Below, one piece after another: positions 1 to 5,730 of a stretch of 5,954 nt of DNA (within the stretch, counting starts at the first letter, position 1; each line of letters begins with the position of its first letter). This stretch comes from Solirubrobacterales bacterium (GTDB lineage: Bacteria; Actinomycetota; Thermoleophilia; Solirubrobacterales; Solirubrobacteraceae), in contig JACCYI010000276.1 of the NCBI GenBank assembly GCA_013696535.1, positions 1-5,954 on the forward strand. The letters run 5' to 3'. A program made the translations under genes and the position numbers. The notes under the pieces are model-generated. The model was not told the DNA's origin. It did no database searches and worked only from the letters and a program-made list of their open reading frames with translations.

Positions 1-1
1 C

Positions 2-748
2 CGTGTCCTCGACGCGTCCGACTCACCCGCGCGCGTCCTCGATGACGTCGTCTGGCGTCATCGCAACCTTCGCGTGGCGCCGAAGTCGGTCAACCAGAAG
101 CGCTACGTCGACGCGATCCGCTCGCAGACCATCACCTTCGGGATCGGGCCGGCGGGTACCGGCAAGACCTTCCTCGCCATCGCGATGGCCACCGCGGCTC
201 TCGCGCGCCGCGAGGTCAACCGCATCATCCTCACCCGCCCCGCGGTCGAGGCGGGCGAGCGCCTCGGCTTTCTGCCCGGCGACCTCATGGCCAAGGTGGA
301 TCCGTACCTTCGTCCGCTCTTCGACGCCATGCACGACATGATGGATCCCGAGCGGGTGTCCGCGCATCTTGAGAAGGGGGTGATCGAGGTCGCGCCGCTG
401 GCGTTCATGCGCGGCCGGACGCTCAACGACTCGTTCGTCATCCTCGATGAGGCCCAGAACACCACGCCCGAGCAGATGAAGATGTTCCTCACGCGGTTGG
501 GCTTCGGCTCGCGTATGGTCGTCACGGGCGACGTCACGCAGGTCGACCTGCCCAAGGAGCAGAGGTCGGGACTCGTGGTGGTCGGCGACATCCTGCGCGA
601 AGTCGAAGACGTGTCCTTCGTGCGTTTCGGGGGCGAGGACGTCGTGCGCCACAAGCTGGTGCAGCGCATCGTCGCCGCCTACGCCGAGCACGCTGACCAG
701 GCGACGCCCGAGCTGCGCCCGGCGGAGTCCCACCGCCGCAGGGCCTGA
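2..748 (+). CDS. phoH: PhoH family ATPase (PhoH/YbeZ-like), 5'-truncated by the window edge
   Basis: Cytoplasmic P-loop ATPase of the PhoH/YbeZ family. The family is linked to RNA metabolism and found next to ybeY in many bacteria; its exact substrate is not settled. The frame is open to the left edge and already reads family sequence there ([20 protein letters not shown]), so the GTG at 74 is internal and the true start lies outside the window. In the 248 visible residues I see Walker A GPAGTGKT at 49-56, the family block [17 protein letters not shown] at about 78-94, Walker [10 protein letters not shown] at 145-153 and a sensor-like [13 protein letters not shown] at 172-184. Family members are about 320-350 residues, so some 70-90 N-terminal residues are missing. 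The C-terminal tail after VAAYAEH is charged and poorly conserved. The stop TGA (746-748) shares its A with the ATG of ybeY. Identification is very secure; the biochemical role is known only at family level. Confidence 0.96.
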   Translation, partial: RVLDASDSPARVLDDVVWRHRNLRVAPKSVNQKRYVDAIRSQTITFGIGPAGTGKTFLAIAMATAALARREVNRIILTRPAVEAGERLGFLPGDLMAKVDPYLRPLFDAMHDMMDPERVSAHLEKGVIEVAPLAFMRGRTLNDSFVILDEAQNTTPEQMKMFLTRLGFGSRMVVTGDVTQVDLPKEQRSGLVVVGDILREVEDVSFVRFGGEDVVRHKLVQRIVAAYAEHADQATPELRPAESHRRRA

Positions 749-1119
749 TGCTCGAGGTGGACGTCCTCGGCACGGCGATGCCCGAGGACGACGTCCGGCG
801 GCTGTGCGCGCTCGCGCTGGCGTCCGCCGGGATCGAGGACGGCCACCTCGCGGTCGCCTTCGTGGACGCCGAGCACATCGCGGCCCTCAACGCCGAGCAC
901 CGCGGCAAGGCTGAACCCACCGACGTGCTCTCGTTCCCGGTCGACGGCACGGAGGAGGCGCTCGGCGAGCGTGAGATCGGTGACGTCATCATCTGCCCGG
1001 AGCACACGGAGGACCTGGGCGAGGCGGTCGTCCACGGGGTCTTGCACCTGACGGGCATGGATCACGAGTCAGATCACGGCGAGATGCTGGCGCTCCAGCG
1101 CGAGATCCTGTCATGGTGA
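748..1119 (+). CDS. ybeY: Endoribonuclease YbeY (16S rRNA maturation factor)
   Basis: Zinc-dependent single-strand endoribonuclease of the UPF0054 family, acting in 16S rRNA 3'-end processing and ribosome quality control in the cytoplasm. The diagnostic zinc motif HGVLHLTGMDH is at residues 96-106, with ligands H96, H100 and H106. The conserved R-x(4)-PTDVLSFP block is at about 52-64, with R52 matching the conserved arginine of the family. The ATG at 748 overlaps the phoH stop by one base, which fixes the start and implies translational coupling; no strong Shine-Dalgarno sequence is seen. At 123 residues it is shorter than usual (about 150-165). The shortening lies mainly between IGDVIICPE (77-85) and VVHG (94-97), where most homologues carry a longer helical stretch. 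All catalytic and zinc residues are present, so it is probably active. It ends inside the start of era. Confidence 0.96.
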   Translation: MLEVDVLGTAMPEDDVRRLCALALASAGIEDGHLAVAFVDAEHIAALNAEHRGKAEPTDVLSFPVDGTEEALGEREIGDVIICPEHTEDLGEAVVHGVLHLTGMDHESDHGEMLALQREILSW

Positions 1120-2009
1120 GCCGGTCGGGATTCGTCGCACTCGCCGGCCGTCCCAACGTCGGCAAGTCGACGCTCGTCAACGCCATCGTCGGCCACAAGG
1201 TGGCGATCGTCTCCGACAAGCCTCAGACCACCCGGCGGGCGGTTCGCGGGGTCGCGACACACTCGTCCTCCGAGGCGGTCTGGCAGCTCGTGCTCACGGA
1301 CCTTCCGGGCGTCCAGCGCCCGCGTGACGCGCTCACCCAGCGCATGCAGAGGCGGGTGGAGTCAGAGCTGCGCGACTCGGACGCCGCCCTGCTGATGGTC
1401 AACGGCGACCAGGGGGTCGGCGGCCCGGGGGACGTCTTCATCGCCCAGGCGCTGGCGGCTGCCTCCGTACCCGCGGTCATCGCGGTCAACAAGGTCGATC
1501 GGCTCAACCACACACGCACGGTCGAGGCGCTTCAGGCCACCGCCGATCTGGGGCTCGACGCCGAGGTGTTCCCGATCTCCGCCCGGACCGGCAAGGGCGT
1601 CGGCCCGCTGGTGGAGCACCTCGTCGCGCAGATCCCCGAAGGCCCGTTCATGTTCGGGGAGGACGAGCTCTCAGACCAACCCGAGTCGGTGATGCTGGCG
1701 GAGCTCGTCCGCGAGCAGGTGCTCCACCGCACGCGTCAGGAGGTTCCGCACGCGGTGGAGGTTCAGGTCGACGAGATCGACGAGCGCGACGGCCTTGTCT
1801 ACGTCCGAGCCCTGCTGTGGGTCGAGACCGCATCCCAGAAGGGAATCCTGATCGGGGCGCGCGGGCAGATGATCAAGGAGATCGGGACGGCCGCGCGCAA
1901 GGAGCTCCAGCGGGAGGTCGGAGGGCAGGTTCACCTGGATCTGTCCGTTCGGGTGCGGAAGTCGTGGCGTGCCGACGACGCGCTGCTCGACCGGCTCGGG
2001 ATCACCTGA
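1113..2009 (+). CDS. era: GTPase Era, ribosome assembly factor
   Basis: Era is an essential GTPase that binds the 3' end of 16S rRNA through a KH domain and helps 30S assembly. At 298 residues the length is normal. The GTPase motifs are complete: G1 GRPNVGKS at 12-19, G2 region KPQTTRR at 36-42, G3 DLPG at 63-66, G4 NKVD at 126-129 and G5 SAR at 156-158. The Era linker AELVREQVLHRTRQEVPHAV spans about 196-214. The KH domain follows, with GxxG GARG at 248-251 and the C-terminal block KSWRADD at 283-289. G3 carries Leu where Era normally has Thr (DTPG). The ATG at 1113 overlaps ybeY by 7 bp; a GTG directly after it (1116) is an alternative start. The gene follows ybeY directly, without the hemolysin-C-like, diacylglycerol kinase or cytidine deaminase genes that often lie between ybeY and era. 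Its 3' end overlaps the convergent bPH2 gene by 8 bp. Confidence 0.97.
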   Translation: MVSRSGFVALAGRPNVGKSTLVNAIVGHKVAIVSDKPQTTRRAVRGVATHSSSEAVWQLVLTDLPGVQRPRDALTQRMQRRVESELRDSDAALLMVNGDQGVGGPGDVFIAQALAAASVPAVIAVNKVDRLNHTRTVEALQATADLGLDAEVFPISARTGKGVGPLVEHLVAQIPEGPFMFGEDELSDQPESVMLAELVREQVLHRTRQEVPHAVEVQVDEIDERDGLVYVRALLWVETASQKGILIGARGQMIKEIGTAARKELQREVGGQVHLDLSVRVRKSWRADDALLDRLGIT

Positions 2010-3384
2010 GCGCGAGTCGTTCGAATAGGTCTCGGGCGACGCGCGCGTCGAGGTGGGCCACCCGGGCCCGGGTCCGGGCTCCTGCAGCGACCGAGACCGA
2101 CGCGAGACCAGCCCGGCGCTGCAGGATGGTCTGAGCGACGGCGTGCTCCTGCAGCCTTTGTCGCGGCACGATGACCGTCCGCCGCGCGAGGCGACGGGAG
2201 CGCACGAGCACCCGGGTTGCGTCAAGGCGCCACCCCGCGGCGCGATGAGCCGCCAAGCCGACCGCGACGCCGAGGAGGGTCGCGCACAACGGCCAGGCTC
2301 GTGCACCGTCGACGAGAAGCGCGATCGCGATGGCCGGAGCCGCCACCAGGAGGGTCGGCAGCGCGGCATAGCGGCGGCGCGCACGGCTCGGAGCCCGTTC
2401 AAACTCCGAAAGACCGCCCGCCGAAACCGGCACCATCTCGGCCAGGAAGCGCTCGACCTCGTGGCGTCGCAGGAGCGGGAACAAGGTCTGGGCGGCGGCG
2501 GCCTCAGCCGCATACCCCGCGGTTTCCACCCGCAGCGCAGCGAGGCCGAAAGGCTGGCGCAGGACGCCTTCGAGCACGGTGACGGCCTGGACCCGGGCGA
2601 GCGGCACACTGGCTTCGCGGCGAGCGAAGAGCCCGCGCCGGATGTGCAGCTGATCACCGCTGCGGGTGGCGGTGAAACCGGAGAACGCGACGATCGCACC
2701 GGCGATCGACAGGAGCCACGCCGACGCGAGCAGCACCACCGCGGCAAGCACCACCTCGCCCGGTGCGTCGGGGACGAGGTCAGAGGCCCGGACGGTGGTG
2801 CCGAGCAGGTCGTCGAGTCCCTGGCTCGTTCCGGCCAGGACAGGGAGGATGACGCCCAGCTGCCCGGCGGTGGCGGCGGTCATGAGCAGCCTGCCGGTGC
2901 TGAGTCGCCACGTCGCGTCGGGCTCGGCCCGTGGATCCGCTCGGCTTCCGACCGCTTCGCGTAGCTCGGCGACCGCTTGCGCAGACAGGGCTTCGAGGAC
3001 GATCTCGCCTTCCCGAGCGCCGCCGGCCGCCTGCACGTGGACGGCCGTGACCCCGAAGAGGCGTTGAAGCGGCCCCTGGACGGTGTCGACGGCCTGCACG
3101 CGTTCCAGGGGGACGACCGTCTCCTTGACGGAGAGCAGTCCACGGCGCGCGGTGATCGCCGTGCCGGTGACGGAATAGGACGCGGTCCGCCAGGCCACGA
3201 AGCCCACGAGCACGGCCAGCAGTGAAGCTACTGCGGCGAAGGCGAGGGCCCGCCACAGCGTGCGCGAATCCATGCCGCTCCCGCCGACGGTGGCCGCCAG
3301 ACCGACCGCGGCGGGAACGGCCGCCTCCCGGAGTGCCCGCAGGCCGAGGACCGCGATCCCGGCCGGATGCATACGGCGGGTCAC
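2002..3384 (-). CDS. YdbT-like membrane protein with three bacterial PH (bPH2/DUF304) domains
   Basis: A 460-residue integral membrane protein with three copies of the bPH2 fold alternating with membrane segments, as in Bacillus YdbT. Hydrophobic segments lie at about 22-34 (weak) and 45-64, 168-185 and 210-234, and 341-358 and 364-380. Each pair is followed by a soluble bPH2 unit at about 68-145, 236-315 and 383-457. The repeat core is visible at each site: RRGLLSVKETVVPLERVQAV, RRGLFARREASVPLARVQAV and, more diverged, RSRRLARRTVIVPRQRLQEH, each followed by an LQR/LRQ-x-x-G-type segment. The GTG start (3384-3382) overlaps the stop of the YdbS-like gene in a GTGA junction; codon 5 is an ATG alternative at 3372. 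Molecular function is unknown. Bacillus ydbST is a sigma-W regulon operon linked to resistance to an antimicrobial from a related species, and I infer only a similar envelope role. The end overlaps era tail to tail. Confidence 0.88.
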   Translation of the reverse strand: MTRRMHPAGIAVLGLRALREAAVPAAVGLAATVGGSGMDSRTLWRALAFAAVASLLAVLVGFVAWRTASYSVTGTAITARRGLLSVKETVVPLERVQAVDTVQGPLQRLFGVTAVHVQAAGGAREGEIVLEALSAQAVAELREAVGSRADPRAEPDATWRLSTGRLLMTAATAGQLGVILPVLAGTSQGLDDLLGTTVRASDLVPDAPGEVVLAAVVLLASAWLLSIAGAIVAFSGFTATRSGDQLHIRRGLFARREASVPLARVQAVTVLEGVLRQPFGLAALRVETAGYAAEAAAAQTLFPLLRRHEVERFLAEMVPVSAGGLSEFERAPSRARRRYAALPTLLVAAPAIAIALLVDGARAWPLCATLLGVAVGLAAHRAAGWRLDATRVLVRSRRLARRTVIVPRQRLQEHAVAQTILQRRAGLASVSVAAGARTRARVAHLDARVARDLFERLALR

Positions 3385-3878
3385 AGCTCGTCCGGTGTCC
3401 GGGTCAACGTCGCGATGCGATCCCGGACCCCGCTTGCGTCCTCATCGAGCAGCACGGGGATGGACGTGGCTCCAGCCGCCGTATGAACCACGACCGTGGC
3501 GACGTTGAACGCCCGATCGAGGACCCCGCGGTGCGTCTCGACGTGCTGCACGCGAGCCATCGGCACGATGGTGCGGGTGACGGTCAGCGAGCCGTGCTGC
3601 AAGTCGATCTCCTCGTCGTGGATCTCGTAGCGCCACTGGCGCCAGCGCAGGTCTGACAGTGCGAGATCGACGAGAAGGCCGGCCGGGGGCACGACCCTTA
3701 GGACCACTCCGAGCCGCCCGGGAAGGTCATCGCCGACCACCAGACCGGCGATCAGGGCCGCGATGGCCACGACGACCCAACGCAGCGCCGACTGCAGGCG
3801 CCAGAGGGTCCGGGCCTGTGGTGGCAGCCGGCGCGTGGGCTCAGGATGGTCGTCTGTCGCGAGCTGCGGTTGGCTCAC
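3381..3878 (-). CDS. YdbS-like membrane protein with one bacterial PH (bPH2/DUF304) domain
   Basis: A 165-residue protein. A polar N-terminus of about 25 residues is followed by a two-helix membrane hairpin (about 31-48 and 55-73) and then one bPH2 domain (about 80-155). The domain core, HGSLTVTRTIVPMARVQHV at about 95-113, matches the repeats of the downstream three-domain protein and leads into RGVLDRAFNVATVVVHTAAG. Size and layout match the small partner of Bacillus-type YdbS/YdbT pairs, which probably act as one membrane complex; the molecular activity is not known. Both boundaries are GTGA overlaps: its GTG start (3878-3876) sits in the stop of the ArsA-like gene, and its TGA (3383-3381) sits in the start of the YdbT-like gene. 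It is therefore very likely translated by coupling. No strong ribosome binding site is seen. Confidence 0.87.
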   Translation of the reverse strand: MSQPQLATDDHPEPTRRLPPQARTLWRLQSALRWVVVAIAALIAGLVVGDDLPGRLGVVLRVVPPAGLLVDLALSDLRWRQWRYEIHDEEIDLQHGSLTVTRTIVPMARVQHVETHRGVLDRAFNVATVVVHTAAGATSIPVLLDEDASGVRDRIATLTRTPDEL

Positions 3879-4822
3879 AGCCGGCGGTCGAGCTCCCGTG
3901 CCAGCTTGCCGTATTCCTCGAGCCCGATGTCCGACTCGAACAGGAACGGCAGGGTGAGCACCGTCGCCCCGTCGACTTCTCGGCGCAAGCGGCGTAGGTG
4001 GACACGCTGGGCCCGTGCCCGCTCATGCTCGGTAAGCGCCGCGCGCACAGCGTCCACCGCCTCTGGCTGAAGGCCGTCCTGGGCCGCGAGGCGCAGGCGC
4101 TCGGCTTCGTCGCGCGAGAAGCGCTCGGGATAGAGGCCGTTGACCAGCACGGCGTCGAGCCCAAGCCCGACCGCTTCGCGCAGCCGTCCGCCCAGCTCGA
4201 GCGTCTCGTTGACGGGCATCTCCTCGGGTAGCGCGACGGCGAGGTAGCCCGTCCGCTGGGGATCGGCGAGCAGGTCGGCCACGCGGGTCGCCTGGCGTCT
4301 GATGGGGCCGACGCGGGCGATCTCCCCGAAGGTCCGTGGGGTTGAGAGCATCGCCACTCCGTGTCCGGAGGCCGGCGCGTCGACGACGACGAGGTCATAC
4401 GTGCGGTTGTGGCGATCCCAGCGCTCGAGCTGGGCGAGCTCCCAGACCTTGGCGATCGTTATGAGCTCCTTCGCTCCAGGAGCGGCCGCCACGAAGTACT
4501 GGAAGGCCGAGGAGCGAAGAAGCGTCTTGAAGGCCCCCGCCCCGAGATGGCCGAGCTGGCGTGCGAGCCATTCCTCGAGCGCCTTCTGGGGATCGATGGA
4601 GATCGCGAACAGGTTCGGAGCCAGCTCGACCTCGATCTCGCGGCCGACGCCTTCCTGCGCGAACGCCCGCGAGACCCGGTCCTGCTCAGCCACCTCGCAG
4701 ACGATCGTCTTCTTCCCGCGTCCAGCCGCCGCCAGCCCGAGTGAGGCGGCCACTGTCGTCTTGCCGACGCCTCCCTTGCCGGTCACGTAGAGGAGCGTCT
4801 TGTCGAACAGCGACCCTGGCAT
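3875..4822 (-). CDS. ArsA/Get3-family single-domain ATPase
   Basis: A 315-residue cytoplasmic P-loop ATPase of the SIMIBI class, ArsA/Get3 branch. The deviant Walker A KGGVGKT is at 16-22, with the signature lysine at K16. A switch-II-like DAPASGHG is at 148-155 (DTAPTGHT in classical ArsA). The family blocks AAPGAKELITIAKVWEL (113-129) and ALPEEMPVNET (197-207) are clear, and VNGLYPERF (227-235) is the likely nucleotide-base region. Only one cysteine (C42) is present, so the cysteine triad of arsenite-pump ArsA and the CxxC of eukaryotic Get3 are both absent; arsenic transport is unlikely. Actinobacterial relatives are often annotated anion-transporting ATPase with unknown substrate. The frame stays open upstream to 5065, but homology begins just after the ATG at 4822 (MPGSLFDKTLLYVTGKGG), so I start there; no Shine-Dalgarno is visible. 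It is first in an operon with the bPH2 genes and divergent from the isoprenoid synthase. Confidence 0.9.
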   Translation of the reverse strand: MPGSLFDKTLLYVTGKGGVGKTTVAASLGLAAAGRGKKTIVCEVAEQDRVSRAFAQEGVGREIEVELAPNLFAISIDPQKALEEWLARQLGHLGAGAFKTLLRSSAFQYFVAAAPGAKELITIAKVWELAQLERWDRHNRTYDLVVVDAPASGHGVAMLSTPRTFGEIARVGPIRRQATRVADLLADPQRTGYLAVALPEEMPVNETLELGGRLREAVGLGLDAVLVNGLYPERFSRDEAERLRLAAQDGLQPEAVDAVRAALTEHERARAQRVHLRRLRREVDGATVLTLPFLFESDIGLEEYGKLARELDRRL

Positions 4823-4845
4823 TAGGCGTCTGACAGCATGACGAT
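4823..4845. promoter_or_regulatory. 23-bp divergent intergenic gap; start-site region for two opposing operons
   Basis: This is the only non-coding gap in the window. It separates the ATG of the ArsA-like gene (4822, minus strand) from the ATG of the squalene/phytoene synthase (4846, plus strand). An in-frame TGA at 4831-4833 means the synthase cannot start upstream of 4834. Neither start has a recognisable Shine-Dalgarno, so short-leader or leaderless transcripts are plausible. On the minus strand TATCGT (4846-4841) fits a TANNNT -10 hexamer with a leader of about 12 nt. On the plus strand only a weak CAGCAT (4834-4839) sits where a leaderless -10 would be. No convincing -35 is seen. Either the promoters reach into the opposing coding regions or an annotated start is off. 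The promoter calls are tentative. Confidence 0.35.
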
Positions 4846-5730
4846 ATGGGGATCTCGACCGTCGCGCCTTCGGGATGCGATCCAGATCTACAGGCCTCCT
4901 ACGAGATGTGCCGGCGCATGCACCGCCGCCACGACCCCACGTACTACTGGGCGACCCGCCGGTTGCCGCCGCAGATGCGCCCGCCGACTCATGCTCTCTA
5001 CGGGTACGTGCGCACGGCCGACGAGATCGTCGACGGACCGCGCCGGTCGCGCGATGCGCGAGCACGGGTGGCCGCGCTCGATGCCCTGGAGGGCGAGCTC
5101 GACGACGGGTTGGCCAAGGGGCACTCGCCGCATCCGGTGGTCGGCGCGCTCGTGGACGCCGGCACCCGCCACGCCCTTCCGCTGTCAGAACTCAAGGCCT
5201 ACATGGGATCCATGCGGATCGACTGCGCGCCCGTGCGGATCGGGACCTGGGCGGAGCTCGAGGCCTACATGCACGGCTCGGCGGGCTCCGTCGGGCGGAT
5301 CATGGCTTCCCTGCTCGGGGTGCCTGTCCGCCACCACGCCGACTTCGGACGTCTGGCGCTCGCCTTCCAGCTCACGAACTTCATCCGCGATGCACGTGAG
5401 GACGCGGAGCTCGATCGCCTCTACCTCCCTGGAGACGACCGCGAGCGCTTCGGCGTGTCCCAAACGGATATGGCCCGGCCGTCGGCCACCGCCGAGGTCC
5501 GGGCGCTGGTCGCCCACGAGGTGGACCGGGCGCGCGGGCTCTTCACGGGAGCGCAGGAGGCGATCGCCGCGACGCCCGCGTCCGTGCGCCCGGGTGTCCG
5601 CGTCGCCTGCGCCGTCTACGGACGGGTCCTCGATCAGGTCGAGGCGGTGGGCTTCGACGTCCTCGGCGGGCGATCGACACTGCGTCCCTGGCAGGTGCCG
5701 CGGGCGGTCGTGACCGCGTTGAGAGCGTGA
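4846..5730 (+). CDS. Squalene/phytoene synthase family protein
   Basis: A head-to-head (1'-1) prenyl synthase that condenses two prenyl diphosphates via a cyclopropyl intermediate, giving squalene, diapophytoene or phytoene. It has 294 residues, normal for the bacterial family. The N-terminal block YYWATRRLPPQMRPPTHALY (33-52) is typical. The first Asp-rich motif is DEIVD (59-63). SMRIDCAPVRIGTWAEL (122-138) and YMHGSAGSVG (140-149) follow, and the second Asp-rich motif lies within QLTNFIRDAREDAELDRLYLP (D182 and D186). All Mg-diphosphate-binding aspartates are present, so it should be active. The start ATG at 4846 is bounded by an in-frame TGA at 4831-4833. Sequence inspection alone does not separate phytoene synthase (CrtB) from squalene synthase (HpnC/HpnD), so no symbol is given. 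It overlaps the downstream FAD oxidoreductase gene by 4 bp, which suggests a terpenoid operon. Confidence 0.93.
   Translation: MGISTVAPSGCDPDLQASYEMCRRMHRRHDPTYYWATRRLPPQMRPPTHALYGYVRTADEIVDGPRRSRDARARVAALDALEGELDDGLAKGHSPHPVVGALVDAGTRHALPLSELKAYMGSMRIDCAPVRIGTWAELEAYMHGSAGSVGRIMASLLGVPVRHHADFGRLALAFQLTNFIRDAREDAELDRLYLPGDDRERFGVSQTDMARPSATAEVRALVAHEVDRARGLFTGAQEAIAATPASVRPGVRVACAVYGRVLDQVEAVGFDVLGGRSTLRPWQVPRAVVTALRA

Noticed and set aside
23..733. 236-residue minus-strand open frame opposite phoH
   Set aside because: It is antisense to a clearly conserved PhoH sequence, shows no recognisable domain and has the skewed Arg/His/Asp-rich composition of GC-rich shadow frames.
2010..2060. Rho-independent terminator after era
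   Set aside because: GC-rich inverted repeats occur nearby, but no stem is followed by a T-run on either strand, and the region is coding on the minus strand.
1671..2747. 358-residue minus-strand open frame spanning the era 3' end and the bPH2 gene
   Set aside because: It crosses two well-supported genes in a different frame from both and has the Ser/Arg/Pro-rich composition of a shadow.
2053..2964. 303-residue plus-strand open frame opposite the YdbT-like gene
   Set aside because: It is low-complexity Arg/Gly/Glu-rich sequence with no domain, while the minus strand has three aligned bPH2 repeats and membrane segments with coupled start and stop codons.
4823..5065. N-terminal extension of the ArsA-like gene to the ATG at 5065
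   Set aside because: The extra 81 residues are Arg/Ser/Ala-rich, match no ArsA N-terminus, and would lie antisense to conserved synthase coding sequence.
4838..5713. 291-residue plus-strand open frame starting at the ATG at 4838
   Set aside because: It overlaps the squalene/phytoene synthase almost entirely in another frame. Only the 4846 frame carries the Asp-rich motifs; the other is a Ser/Arg-rich shadow.
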